This document shows positions 10,856 through 20,800 of a stretch of 50,655 bases of DNA, in pieces. The stretch comes from Polaribacter glomeratus. Its GTDB lineage: Bacteria > Bacteroidota > Bacteroidia > Flavobacteriales > Flavobacteriaceae. Position 1 is the first letter of the stretch. Each line of letters begins with the position of its first letter. Under the pieces are notes generated by a model. That model did not search any database and had not been told where the DNA came from. It worked only from the letters and a program-made list of their open reading frames with translations. The position numbers were made by a program, and so were the translations under genes. The stretch spans positions 2,039,379-2,090,033 of the forward strand of contig NZ_MSCM01000001.1 of NCBI RefSeq assembly GCF_002954665.1, read 5' to 3'.

Positions 10856-11162
10856 CTGCAGTCCAAAACAATTTTAAATTGACTTTAATTTATTAGGGAG
10901 TAAATAAATGGTGTAAAGTAAATATAACTCATTTTTTTTAAAATGAATCTAGATTATACTCTTAACAAAAAGAATTACATATAAAATAGAATATTCTAGA
11001 ATGAATATCCCTTTAAAAAACAAGCATATTTACTTATAATTAAACGACATAAAACCTTAAAAAAAGCTAATGAACTTTAAAGTATAAATTCGCTTTTACA
11101 TCTTTATATTGTAAATGAACTTAATTAAATAAAATAACCTTTAAACCCTTAATAACAGATAT
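10856..11162. other. Intergenic gap between the two histidine kinases
   Basis: An AT-rich stretch upstream of kinase copy 1 and downstream of copy 2. I see no ORF, strong hairpin or clear TAnnTTTG box in a good position. It probably holds the promoter of copy 1. Confidence 0.4.
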
Positions 11163-12446
11163 TTAAACGGGTATTGTAAAATAGAAAGTAGTGCCAACGT
11201 TTAATTTACTTATTAAATAAATTTCACCTTTGTTGGTGTTTATTATTTTCTTAACAACAGATAAACCTATACCCATTGAGTTTGTATCTTTTTCAATATC
11301 TAGTTTTTGAAAAAGTGTAAATATTTTAGTATAATATTTTTCTTCAATTCCAACACCATTATCAGCAACAGAAAAAGTATAAAATTCATCTTTTAAGCTA
11401 TAATCAACTATTACTTTGCAAATTTCTTTGTCATTAAATTTAATAGCATTTTGGAATAAATTTTGAAAGACAAGTTGTATTTGAGTTTTATTAATTTCTA
11501 GAACTGGTAGTTCTTTTTTTATAATAATACTACATTTATCATTTTCACATAATCTTTTTAAATCATTTACTAAATCATCTAAATTCACTTTTTCATTACT
11601 GCTGCTTACCTCATTTTGTAAAGAATACTTTAAAACACCTTCTAAGATTAAATCCATTTGAATTACTTCTTTTTCAATTAGTTTTAGATGCGTTACAATG
11701 CTTTCTGTGTTATTATCTTCAATATCTTGCTGTAACCAATTAGACAACGCTAGTACATTTCTTAAAGGAGTTTTTAAATCATGCGATACTACTTTTGCAA
11801 ATTCTTCTAAATCGAAGTTTTTTTCTTGTAAATCTTTTGCCTTTTTTTCTAAATCTAAAGTTTTTAATTTTGATTTTTTATTTAATGTCTTATTTAGTCT
11901 TGCAATTTTTTTTCTAAACAATGTTGATCCACTTAATATTATAAAAGAAAAAATGTAAAGTAACGTAAATGAACTCAATATAGCTTTAAAAGTAACGGTA
12001 TCAATATTAGAAACCATCATTTTTTGTAAAAGATGAGCAAAGGTAGTTACCAAGAAAAAATTAATAAATGTTCTATTATTAAATAACAAAATAGCGCCAA
12101 AATTAAAAACATAGAAGCCTAGTAAAAACTGAATATTAAAATCATTAATTGAAAGATTTATTATTAAGTGATGAGAGAAAAGTAACATTATTAAAAAAAC
12201 AATCCATCCAAAATAATGTTTTATTCTTTGTTTAAAAATAAAGGGTAAAATACTAACTATTAAAAATAACAGTGCAAATAGTTCTCTAGCACCCTGAATT
12301 TTTACAGTATCTATTCCATAATTATTTATAAAGTGTGAATAAATAAAAAGACTTGGTCCTATTAAAAAGAGTACAAGGCTATTATTTTTAATCTCAAAAT
12401 CTTCAACTTTTCCGAGTTTTCGAATGGTTTTTTGAAACTTATTCAT
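11163..12446 (-). CDS. Membrane sensor histidine kinase (copy 2)
   Basis: Paralogue of the kinase at 9584-10855 with the same architecture: a multi-helix membrane region, a coiled coil rich in Lys/Leu, HisKA with H222 in SHDLKTPLRN, and HATPase motifs [19 protein letters not shown] and GIGLSVVKKI. The two align end to end; starts (MNxFQK) and ends ([10 protein letters not shown]) match. The tandem order and gap point to a duplication. As for copy 1, no receiver-domain partner is in the window, so output must go through a distant regulator. Confidence 0.88.
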   Translation of the reverse strand: MNKFQKTIRKLGKVEDFEIKNNSLVLFLIGPSLFIYSHFINNYGIDTVKIQGARELFALLFLIVSILPFIFKQRIKHYFGWIVFLIMLLFSHHLIINLSINDFNIQFLLGFYVFNFGAILLFNNRTFINFFLVTTFAHLLQKMMVSNIDTVTFKAILSSFTLLYIFSFIILSGSTLFRKKIARLNKTLNKKSKLKTLDLEKKAKDLQEKNFDLEEFAKVVSHDLKTPLRNVLALSNWLQQDIEDNNTESIVTHLKLIEKEVIQMDLILEGVLKYSLQNEVSSSNEKVNLDDLVNDLKRLCENDKCSIIIKKELPVLEINKTQIQLVFQNLFQNAIKFNDKEICKVIVDYSLKDEFYTFSVADNGVGIEEKYYTKIFTLFQKLDIEKDTNSMGIGLSVVKKIINTNKGEIYLISKLNVGTTFYFTIPV

Positions 12447-12539
12447 TTGCAGTATACCAATATTAAGTTGGTATTATTTTTATTGGGGGTTATAAAAATT
12501 ACTGTAGTAAATGTACTGTTTTTTTAGGAAGGCTTTTGG

Positions 12540-13025
12540 TTAATCTTTTAACAAAATTCTGATAGGCAATCTGTATTTTATAGAAACAGGAATGCCTCTT
12601 TTTATTGCAGGATTAATATTAGGTAAATTCTTTACACTTTCTTTGAGAATGCTGTCTAATCTTGGTATTTGTTGTTTTATATTTTCTGATGTAGCAGTTT
12701 CATCAAAAATAATTTCTCCTTTTGAATTGATTAAAACATATACATAAATAACTTCATCAATAGAATCTTTAACTGTTAAATACTGTTTTTGTAACTCTTT
12801 GCCTATTTTTTGATGAATGGTATTTCTAAAACAGGTTGCCATTTGCTCTTTATCAATTATAGCATCACAGATTTTAAAGGATGGCGAAAAATCTACCGAT
12901 GTAAAGTCTACAATAGTATCTAAAATTTGTAGATTAGTGTTTTTTGAGAACGATAATTTATCGCACGAAGTGCAAAAAACCACTAGCATAAAAAAAACTA
13001 AAACACGCATTAACTTGAGTATCAA
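12540..13025 (-). CDS. Small lipoprotein with a TonB-like C-terminal domain
   Basis: 161 residues. An N-terminal hydrophobic segment ends in a lipobox-like FCTSC with acylation predicted at C21. The C-terminal half (VYVLINSKGEI ... IKYRLPIRI) resembles the TonB C-terminal fold attached to many Bacteroidota M56 proteins. It is the last gene of the blaI-M56 set, 31 bp after the M56 stop, and likely co-transcribed. Function is not known; it may be an envelope partner of the M56 protein. Start is the first ATG giving a complete signal sequence. Confidence 0.6.
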   Translation of the reverse strand: MILKLMRVLVFFMLVVFCTSCDKLSFSKNTNLQILDTIVDFTSVDFSPSFKICDAIIDKEQMATCFRNTIHQKIGKELQKQYLTVKDSIDEVIYVYVLINSKGEIIFDETATSENIKQQIPRLDSILKESVKNLPNINPAIKRGIPVSIKYRLPIRILLKD

Positions 13026-13056
13026 TTAATGCGTGAAATTACTAAAATTTGTTGAA

Positions 13057-14595
13057 CTAATCAATTACAAGTGTAAAAGGAATAGAATATTTAACTGCAA
13101 TTGTTTTTCCTTGATGTTCACCAGGAACTACTTTTGGTAAAGTATTCATCACTCTAAGTACTTCTTGTTCTAATTTTTCATGTGGTGCTCTTGCTTTTAC
13201 ATCTACAATATTGCCTTCTTTATCTATTTTAAAACCAATAAAAATTCTTTTTCTTCCAGCTTCTAAACCTAAAGTTTTTGGTAAATCTGCATTAAAGTTT
13301 TTAGAAAAATGTTTTTGAACATTTAGTGAAAAACAATCTTTATCTCCGGTTTCACAACCAGGAAAAGTGGGTGCTTTCTCTATTTTCATGAATGAAATTT
13401 CTTCTGTTTCTAAAGTTTCAGTGATATTTTCATCTAAAGGTGAAAAAACTATTACCTTTCTTCCTTTATTATATTGGAATATTCTTGTTTTTAAAAAAAA
13501 GTCTTCACCACTTTCAGAAGATTCTTTGAATTCTAAAAATTCTTTTTTTTCTCCCTCATTTAAATCATCTATACTCAACTCTTTTCCATTAGGATATTCA
13601 AATCCTTTACCAAATCCAAGATACACGTCTAAAAATGTGATTTCCTTCCCAGTAGTTTCTTTAATCTTTCCATTATTATTAATATAAAGTGTTTGTTTAG
13701 CTTTTTTACTTTCTAAAACTTCTTCTTTTGATGCAGTTTCAGAACAAGAAACATAAAAAAGCATGCTCATTAATACAGGAATCAACACTAAATATTTAAG
13801 CTGATTCATTTTTTTGGATTGTGTTTTTGTCATCATAATAATTCTTTTTTTAATTAAACTTTTTTTATAAAATTGATTCACAAACGCAATGTTTTCTACT
13901 TGAAAAAAGTTGGATAACAAATTGTTTATATAGCTTTCTTTGGTTTCTGATTTAGCTACAATGGCATCAGAAATATATTCGTGTACTAAGGTTATTCTTT
14001 GCTGATAGAAATAAATCATAGGATTAAACCACATTACAATTTTTAGAAATTCGAATAGCAATAAATCTAAAGAATGCTTTTGTTTGCTGTGTACTAATTC
14101 ATGCTGAATGATTTTATTTCTCTTAGATTCTTCAATATTTTTACCTAAAAAAACATAGTTAAAAAACGAAAATGCTTGGGTTTGATTCGGAATTAACACC
14201 AACGTAAAATCAGGCTGTTTTACAACTTCGTATTTTTTAATTAAGCTGATAATCTTCACTAATTTTATCACAAATAATATGGTGAAAAACGCAACTCCCA
14301 TCCAAAATAAAATGGTTACATAATTTACAGTTTCATAAAAAATAGTTTCAGTTATAGTTTTCTGAATTGCTTTTTCTGGTGATAAAAATATCTCTGGTAG
14401 ATTCACAATAAACTCTTCCGGAACCGCTTTTTGAAAGGTTGGTATTTTTATAAACGGAATTAAAAAAGACAACATTGGCGTACTTACTAAATACCATCTG
14501 TTTTTGGTAAAAAAGGTTTCTTTACTTAAAAAGAAATCATAAATAGCCAAGAAAAATACTTGGAATAAAACGACTTGTAAAATATAATTTATCAT
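13057..14595 (-). CDS. M56 (BlaR1-type) membrane metallopeptidase with TonB-like C-terminus
   Basis: Predicted sensor-protease that would cleave the partner BlaI repressor. Membrane helices flank a cytoplasmic zinc-protease segment with HELVH (H165, E166, H169) and a downstream HEYISDA that supplies the third ligand. A membrane helix near residue 270 leads to an extracytoplasmic part, and residues about 410-512 form a TonB C-terminal-like domain (IGFKIDKEGNIVDV ... IPFTLVID). There is no penicillin-binding sensor domain, so beta-lactams are unlikely to be the signal. It follows blaI across an unusual heptamer repeat array. What it senses is unknown. Confidence 0.85.
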   Translation of the reverse strand: MINYILQVVLFQVFFLAIYDFFLSKETFFTKNRWYLVSTPMLSFLIPFIKIPTFQKAVPEEFIVNLPEIFLSPEKAIQKTITETIFYETVNYVTILFWMGVAFFTILFVIKLVKIISLIKKYEVVKQPDFTLVLIPNQTQAFSFFNYVFLGKNIEESKRNKIIQHELVHSKQKHSLDLLLFEFLKIVMWFNPMIYFYQQRITLVHEYISDAIVAKSETKESYINNLLSNFFQVENIAFVNQFYKKSLIKKRIIMMTKTQSKKMNQLKYLVLIPVLMSMLFYVSCSETASKEEVLESKKAKQTLYINNNGKIKETTGKEITFLDVYLGFGKGFEYPNGKELSIDDLNEGEKKEFLEFKESSESGEDFFLKTRIFQYNKGRKVIVFSPLDENITETLETEEISFMKIEKAPTFPGCETGDKDCFSLNVQKHFSKNFNADLPKTLGLEAGRKRIFIGFKIDKEGNIVDVKARAPHEKLEQEVLRVMNTLPKVVPGEHQGKTIAVKYSIPFTLVID

Positions 14596-14620
14596 AGCTT
14601 TTTATTTTTAAATCATTACT

Positions 14621-14726
14621 ACTGAAAACTGCAACTGTAAACTGCCAACTGAAAACTGTAACTGCCAACTGAATACTGCTTACTGAATACTGCCTACTGA
14701 ATACTGCTTACTGAATACTGCCTACT
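14621..14726. repeat. Array of ACTGNNN heptamers between blaI and the M56 gene
   Basis: About 15 units beginning ACTG, mostly 7 bases long and a few 6, run without interruption: ACTGAAA, ACTGTAA and ACTGCCA units first, then a strict alternation of ACTGAAT with ACTGCTT or ACTGCCT. The array ends on the stop codon of blaI. No ORF explains it. Similar arrays lie at 38915-39030, 39429-39501 and 43393-43480. Confidence 0.9.
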
Positions 14727-15084
14727 TATTTTTATTTACTTCCTTTAAAATAGATTCTAATTCCTTCATATCCATATTATTTTCTTTTACGAAAAAGGAT
14801 ACCATACTTTTAAAAGAACCTTCAAAATAACCATCCATTAATTTGTGCAAACTTTGGTTGCTATACGTTTCTTTATCAATAATTGGAAAATATAAATAAC
14901 CTCTCCCCGCTGGTTTATGCCCAACAAATTCTTTGGTTTCTAAAATTCTAATAATTGTAGAAACTGTATTATAAGCTGGTTTTGGTGCTGGTAATTTATC
15001 AATAACATCTTTTACTGATGTTTCTTGTAAATCCCATAAAACTTGCATTATTTGTTCTTCTGCTTTTGTTAATTGCTTGTCCAT
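14722..15084 (-). CDS. BlaI/MecI/CopY-family transcriptional repressor
   Basis: A 120-residue winged-helix repressor. The recognition region (SVKDVIDKLPAPKPAYNTVSTIIRILETKEFVGHK) and the GRGYLYFP wing match the penicillinase-repressor family. It should dimerise on the ACTAA-N4-TTAGT sites just upstream, repress its own operon, and be inactivated by cleavage by the M56 protein encoded next. Length is typical (about 120-125). The pairing repressor-M56 is standard; the role in antibiotic response is not implied, as no beta-lactamase is present. Confidence 0.92.
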   Translation of the reverse strand: MDKQLTKAEEQIMQVLWDLQETSVKDVIDKLPAPKPAYNTVSTIIRILETKEFVGHKPAGRGYLYFPIIDKETYSNQSLHKLMDGYFEGSFKSMVSFFVKENNMDMKELESILKEVNKNK

Positions 15085-15091
15085 TTTATCA

Positions 15092-15154
15092 ACTAAGTTT
15101 TTAGTTTATAAATACAAATATAACTAAATACTTAGTTTAAACTAATTTATTAGT
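15092..15154 (-). promoter_or_regulatory. Triple BlaI-type operator and promoter of blaI
   Basis: Three 14-bp dyads of the form ACTAA-N4-TTAGT lie at 15092-15105, 15123-15136 and 15141-15154. On the minus strand a TATATTTG box (15115-15122), matching TAnnTTTG, sits between the first and second. Two operators therefore cover the -33 side and one the start region, a classic blocking layout for autoregulation. Confidence 0.8.
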
Positions 15155-15196
15155 TGAAAAACGTATTTAATTATATTTAAAAAAAATGAAACGCAC

Positions 15197-15236
15197 AAAA
15201 AAAGACCTGTAATCCATTGAATTACAAGCCTTTTTT
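15197..15236 (-). terminator. Rho-independent terminator after the PhnA-like gene
   Basis: On the minus strand a stem with TGTAAT/ATTACA at its core and G-rich arms is followed by a run of seven T. It lies 20 bases after the stop of the PhnA-like gene and upstream of blaI. Confidence 0.85.
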
Positions 15237-15255
15237 CCTTTAAAATATAAGTATA

Positions 15256-15852
15256 TTATTCTTTCTCTGTCATTTTTTTAACGTAATCTGTAATAATCAC
15301 AATCTGAGTTGGGCCAACTTTACCTTCGATAAATTTTGCGTTTTCATGATCTAAAGAAATTCTACGAACCGCAGTTCCTTGTTTTGCAACCATGCTAGAA
15401 CCCTTTACTTTTAAATCTTTTATTAAAACTACAGAATCTCCGGCTTCTAAAATAACACCATTTACATCTCTATGAATTATTTTTTCGCTTTCTGCTAAAT
15501 GATCTCCAGATTCTTTTGCATAGCGCAATTCCTCGTCCTCCATATACATCATTCCCAACAAATCACGCGGCCAACCTTCTTTTTTTAAACGATGTAACAT
15601 TCTCCAAGCAACCACTTTTACAGCTCTAAATTCGCTCCACATAGAATCGTTTAAACAACGCCAATGATTCGAATCTAATTCTTCTGGAGTATCAATTTGA
15701 GTAACACAAGTTTCACAAGCCAAAATACTTCCATCAACGCCACCGCCACCAGTAATACTCGGTTTTACATCATACACCGTTAAATTATTGGTTCCTGTAC
15801 ATAATTCACATTTTGCACCACTTCTATTTTCTAAATCTTCTTGTAAACTCAT
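15256..15852 (-). CDS. PhnA/YjdM-like zinc-ribbon protein
   Basis: 198 residues. The N-terminus has a zinc-ribbon pattern CELC ... CETC (about residues 15-47) and the C-terminal part (from about 130) is the PhnA domain, with the signature GDSVVLIKDLKVKGSS. The middle (WRCLNDSMWSEFRAVKVVAWRML) is a helical segment found in the longer Bacteroidota form. Despite the PhnA name, the family is not part of the phosphonate lyase and its role is not settled. Monocistronic, with its own terminator. Confidence 0.82.
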   Translation of the reverse strand: MSLQEDLENRSGAKCELCTGTNNLTVYDVKPSITGGGGVDGSILACETCVTQIDTPEELDSNHWRCLNDSMWSEFRAVKVVAWRMLHRLKKEGWPRDLLGMMYMEDEELRYAKESGDHLAESEKIIHRDVNGVILEAGDSVVLIKDLKVKGSSMVAKQGTAVRRISLDHENAKFIEGKVGPTQIVIITDYVKKMTEKE

Positions 15853-15900
15853 TATATTTTTTATTTAATGTTGGCAAATGTAGGGTTTTATTTGAAGCTA

Positions 15901-15976
15901 TTTCCTGCTTTCACTACTCGCTTTTTTTGTAAAAAAACAAAAAAGAGCTCAAACAAGCCGTTCAATCAGGGCTAAG
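15901..15976 (+). ncRNA. Candidate structured repeat, second copy
   Basis: A pyrimidine-rich left arm with CTTTTTTTGT pairs with ACAAAAAAG, followed by a right arm containing GCCGTTCAATCAGGGC. Layout and the GCCGTT(T)CAATC segment recall the element at 31926-32059, and the outer left CCTG can pair with the right CAGG. It lies between the PhnA-like gene and ade, in the opposite direction to both. I believe such elements are frequent in flavobacterial genomes (perhaps the Flavo-1 RNA class), but this is from memory and unverified. Confidence 0.4.
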
Positions 15977-16007
15977 TCTATTTATTAGCCTATTGCTTTT
16001 CCTAAAG

Positions 16008-17630
16008 CTATTCTATTTCTAAAGAAGTAAATTTAAAACTAGTTCCATCAAACAACCCTTTATCAGACAATTTTAAAGACGGAATGACCAATAACGCCAT
16101 AAATGATAAACTCATATAAGGAGCGCGTAATTTGCTGCCCATTTGTTTTGCCATTGTATCTAATTCAGCGTATGCCTTTCCTATTTCTTTTGCTGGTAAA
16201 TCACTCATAATTCCTGCAACTGGTAACGAAACTATTTTTTCTTCGGATGCAGTTACGGCACAAACTCCGCCACTATTTTCAATAATTAAATTCACCGCTT
16301 TACAAATCATTTCATCAGAAACACCAACAGCAATTATATTATGAGAATCATGCCCAACAGAACTTGCGATTGCACCTACTTTTAATCCAAAATTTTTAAT
16401 AAATGCAATTGCTGGTTTATCATTTTTATACCGATTAACAACGGTCATTTTTAAAACATCTGTTTTTGTATTAGAAACCAAATTTCCATTTTCTATTAAA
16501 CTTTCTGCTTCAATTTTATTGGTCACTAATTCGCCATCCAACGCTTCAATAACATTTATTTTTTTAGCTTTTGATTCAAATCTAAAATCAGCAACTTGTT
16601 TTTTATCCGTATTAAAATTATTCAACACTTCAAAAGCTACAGATTTCACAAAAGATTCTCCGTTTTTGGCAACTAATTCTCCGTTTATATATGTTTCTAA
16701 AACCTTAAATTTCTCTAAATTGTCTACCACAATAAAATCAGCAAAATCATCTTTTTGCAACAAACCAACTTGTAACTTGTAATGTTTAACAGGATTTACA
16801 CAAGCTACTTGCAGCACTTTAAAAACATCAATTCCTTTCGCAACAGCTCTTTCGCAAAGCTGATTTATATGACCTAACAACAAATCATCTGGATGTTTAT
16901 CATCCGAACAAAACATCATGTTTTCATAATTATCTGGTAACAAATCAATTAAAGCATTAAAGTTTTTTGCAGCAGATCCTTCTCTAATCAACACTTTCAT
17001 TCCTTTTTCTAACTTCTCTTTTGCTTCATCGAAAGAAAAACATTCGTGATCGGTAGAAATTCCTGCAGCAATATATTTAGTTACATCTGCTCCTCTTAAT
17101 CCTGGCGCATGACCATCAATAGGTTTGTTGTTATTTTTTGCATGTTGAATCTTTTTTAAAACCTCTGCATCATCAAACAAAACCCCTGGATAATTCATCA
17201 TTTCTGCCAAATACAAAATATCCGGATTTTCCATCATCAATTGTATATCATCAGAATCTATAATCGCTCCTGCACTTTCAAAAGAAGTGGCTGGTACACA
17301 ACTTGGTGCACCAAAATTGAATTTTAACGGAACTTTCTTTCCGTTTTCAATCATAAATTCAACACCTTTTACGCCTAAAACATTGGCAATTTCATGCGGA
17401 TCAGAAACGGTAGCAACTGTTCCATGCAAAACTGCAATTTTTGCAAATTCAGACGGAACTAACATCGAGCTTTCTATATGAATATGAGCATCTACAAAAC
17501 CAGGTAAAATATAGTTTTCACAGGTATGATTTGCTTCACGAACTTCCTTAATCTTTCCGTTTTCAACTTCTACTTCTCCTTTAAAAATTCGCTTATTTTT
17601 TATATCTACAATGTTACCTTGAACTATCAT
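16008..17630 (-). CDS. ade: Adenine deaminase
   Basis: Deaminates adenine to hypoxanthine and ammonia in purine salvage; metal-dependent amidohydrolase-fold enzyme in the cytoplasm. The first metal motif appears as [12 protein letters not shown] near residue 47, a second metal site as DGHAPG, and the family-specific SVGHDSHNI and VMSD-like C-terminal segments are present. Length 540 is typical for prokaryotic Ade. It stands alone between the PhnA-like gene and the divergent three-domain kinase/aminotransferase gene. Its product is a substrate of the phosphoribosyltransferase domain at 7338-8456. Confidence 0.93.
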   Translation of the reverse strand: MIVQGNIVDIKNKRIFKGEVEVENGKIKEVREANHTCENYILPGFVDAHIHIESSMLVPSEFAKIAVLHGTVATVSDPHEIANVLGVKGVEFMIENGKKVPLKFNFGAPSCVPATSFESAGAIIDSDDIQLMMENPDILYLAEMMNYPGVLFDDAEVLKKIQHAKNNNKPIDGHAPGLRGADVTKYIAAGISTDHECFSFDEAKEKLEKGMKVLIREGSAAKNFNALIDLLPDNYENMMFCSDDKHPDDLLLGHINQLCERAVAKGIDVFKVLQVACVNPVKHYKLQVGLLQKDDFADFIVVDNLEKFKVLETYINGELVAKNGESFVKSVAFEVLNNFNTDKKQVADFRFESKAKKINVIEALDGELVTNKIEAESLIENGNLVSNTKTDVLKMTVVNRYKNDKPAIAFIKNFGLKVGAIASSVGHDSHNIIAVGVSDEMICKAVNLIIENSGGVCAVTASEEKIVSLPVAGIMSDLPAKEIGKAYAELDTMAKQMGSKLRAPYMSLSFMALLVIPSLKLSDKGLFDGTSFKFTSLEIE

Positions 17631-17848
17631 GCTACTTTTTTTTTAGATTTTAACCACTAATCAAAATGATAATTTACATTTAAAAATATCAGTCTAAACC
17701 TATAGAAGGCAATTTTGACATAAAAAAGACCACTTCGACAAACTCAGTGAGATCTTATAGTGTTTTAAAATGTATATTATTTTCAACAAATTTACAAAGA
17801 ATGCAAAGGATTTGATGCCATTTCTAAACTTTATCTTATTTTTAGTTC

Positions 17849-20800
17849 ATGGTAGAAAATGCGAACAAAATAACTACAAAAGAAGCTGAAAAAATTCTTT
17901 TTAGCTTATATCAAATTCAAGGTAAAGCGTCTAGATTACCTGGTGAAATTGACGCTAATTTCAAAATTAAAGTAGATAAAAAAAACACCTATATTTTAAA
18001 AATTTCTCCAGAAAATTCTGATGAAAATGAATTGGATTTTCAACAAAGCATAGTAGCTTTTTTAGCCGATAAAAACCCAGCTTTAATTGCTCCTAGAATT
18101 GTTTTGGATAAAAATAAAAAACCAATTTCCACAATTTATTTGGATAAAAAAACCACGTTAAAAGTTCGTTTATTAACTTGGATTGATGGCAGAATTTGGT
18201 CTTCTGTAAATCCGCAATTAAATGATTTACGTTTTAGTTTAGGAAAAAAAGCAGGAGAAATAACCAAAACTCTACAAGGATTTCATCACCCAAAAGCAGA
18301 AAGAATTTTTGATTGGGATATTGCACAAGGTTTATGGACAAAAAAACATGTACACCTCTTTAAACCTGAAGAAAAAGAGCTAGTTTCTTACTTTTTAAAC
18401 AGGTTTGAAAACATACAATATGAGTGTCAGAAACTTAGAAAATCTGTGGTTCATAATGATGCAAATGACAATAATATTTTAGTTTCTAAAGATTTAATCA
18501 ATCCTAAAGTAACTGCAATTATTGATTTTGGCGATGCTGTAAAAACACAAATTATAAATGACCTTGCCGTTGCGTGTGCCTATGCAATTATGGACAAGAA
18601 TGACCCTTTAGATGCTGCTTTACCAATTATAAAGGGATATCATGCTGCTTTTGCTTTAGAAGAAAAAGAATTGGAATTTTTATATGTTTTGATTGCCATG
18701 CGTTTGGTAATTTCTGTAACAAAATCGGCTATTAATAAAATTGAAAATCCAAGAAATGAATATTTACTAATTAGCGAAAAACCTGCATGGAATTTGCTAA
18801 AAAAATGGCGGAAAGTATCCCCCGATTTTGCACATTTTAGTTTTAGAAATACCTGCGGATTTAATGCGCATCCAGATCAAGAAAAATTTGAAAAATGGTC
18901 TAAAGAGCATCCTTTTTCTTTAACACAATTATTTCCAACGATCAATAAGAAAGAAATTCATCATCTAGATTTAAGTGTTTCAAGCACCTTTGTTGGTCAT
19001 CAGAAAGAGTTTAACAATTTAGATTTATTTCAGTTTAAAATAGAACAACTTCAAAAAGAAGTGCCCACTAAAATTTTAGCTGGTGGTTATTTAGAGCCAA
19101 GAAATTTATACACTTCTACAGAATATGACACCATTGGCAATTATGGAAATCAAAGTAGAACTATTCATTTAGGAGTCGATTTTTGGTTACCAGAAAACAC
19201 AGCTGTTCACGCGCTTTTTGACGGCGAAGTAGTCATCGTAGAAAATGATATTGGCGATAAAGAATATGGTGGTTTGGTGGTTTTAAAACATCAACAAACG
19301 GCTTTTACCTTCTATACTTTATATGGGCATAATACTGCACAAAGTGTTTTAAAACACAAACTTGGCGATGTTATTAAAAAAGGAGCACAAGTTGCTGCTT
19401 TGGCAAATTATCCTGAAAACGGAAATTGGGCGCCACACCTACATTTTGAAATCACTTTGTCGTTGCTAGATTATAAAACTGATTTTCCCGGAGTTGCATA
19501 TTTAAACCAAATTGATGTCTGGAAAAGCCTTTGTCCAGATCCCAATTTATTGTTTAAACTTAAAGGGTTTAAAGAAAATTTAATTGATGTTTCTGAAGAT
19601 ATTCTAGCGGATAGAAAAAAGCATTTGGGTAAAAGTTTAAGTTTACAATACCAAAAACCTTTGCATATTGTAAAAGGTGCTAATCAGTATTTAATTGATG
19701 CTTTTGGTAGAAAATATTTAGACACCGTTAACAATGTTGCGCATGTTGGTCACGAAAACTTTAACGTTGTAAAAGCGGGTCAAAATCAAATGGCATTACT
19801 AAATACAAATACCCGTTATTTGCACGAAAACATTACAAATCTTGCTAAAGAATTATTAGAAACGTTGCCCAAAGAATTATCTGTTTTGCACTTTGTAAAC
19901 TCAGGAAGTGAAGCAAACGAACTTGCCATTAGAATGATAAAAGCATGCACAAATTCTGATGAAATTATTGCAAGTGAGCATGGATATCACGGAAACACAA
20001 ACGGAACCATACATATTTCATCCTATAAATTTGATGGAAAAGGTGGAAATGGAAAACCTAAAAACACGCATATTTTTCCGATACCGGATACATTTAGAGG
20101 CAAATTTAGAGGTGAAAATTCAGGTGAAAAATACACTCATGAAATACAACTATTAATTGATGAAATTCAACAGCAAAATAAAGAAGTTGGTGGATTTTTT
20201 ATTGAGCCTATTATTTCTTGCGGTGGACAAGTAGAATTACCTAACGGATTTTTGCAAGAAGCCTATCAAAAAGTAAGAAAAGCAGGCGGTTTATGTGTTT
20301 CTGATGAAGTACAAACCGGTATTGGAAGAATGGGTAAAACATTTTGGGGATTTGAATTGCATAACGTAATTCCCGATATCGTAACGATGGGGAAACCACT
20401 AGGAAACGGACATCCAATTGCAGCTGTTGCGTGTACCAAAGAAGTTGCAGAAAAGTTTGCAAACGGCATGGAATTTTTTAACACGTTTGGCGGAAACCCT
20501 GTTTCTTGTGCAATAGCCGCCGAAGTTTTACGAGAAGTAAAAAGGGAAAATCTGCAAGAAAATGCTTTAAAAGTAGGTGAGTTCTTAAAATCAGGCTTGC
20601 AAAAATTATCAGAAGAATTTCCAATAATTGGTGATGTTAGAGGTCAAGGTTTATTTCTAGGAATTGAATTGGTTGACGAGCAGTTACATCCGCTTGCGGA
20701 AAAAACCGATTATGTGATTAACAGAATGAAATACTTTGGAATTTTAATGAGTTCAGATGGTCCAGATCATAACGTTATCAAAATAAAACCGCCGATTACG

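Noticed and set aside
14621..14726. Possible CRISPR array
   Set aside because: Units are only 7 bp without unique spacers, and there are no cas genes. These are simple tandem heptamers.
13057..15084. Beta-lactam resistance regulators (blaR1/mecR1-blaI)
   Set aside because: No penicillin-binding sensor domain and no beta-lactamase; the C-terminus is TonB-like.
15256..15852. Phosphonate-utilisation gene
   Set aside because: PhnA/YjdM proteins are not part of the C-P lyase pathway, and no phn genes are near.
17728..17752. Repeat-like CTTCGACAAACTCAGTGAGAT upstream of the three-domain fusion
   Set aside because: It resembles a common flavobacterial intergenic repeat, but a single copy in this window is too little to call a feature.
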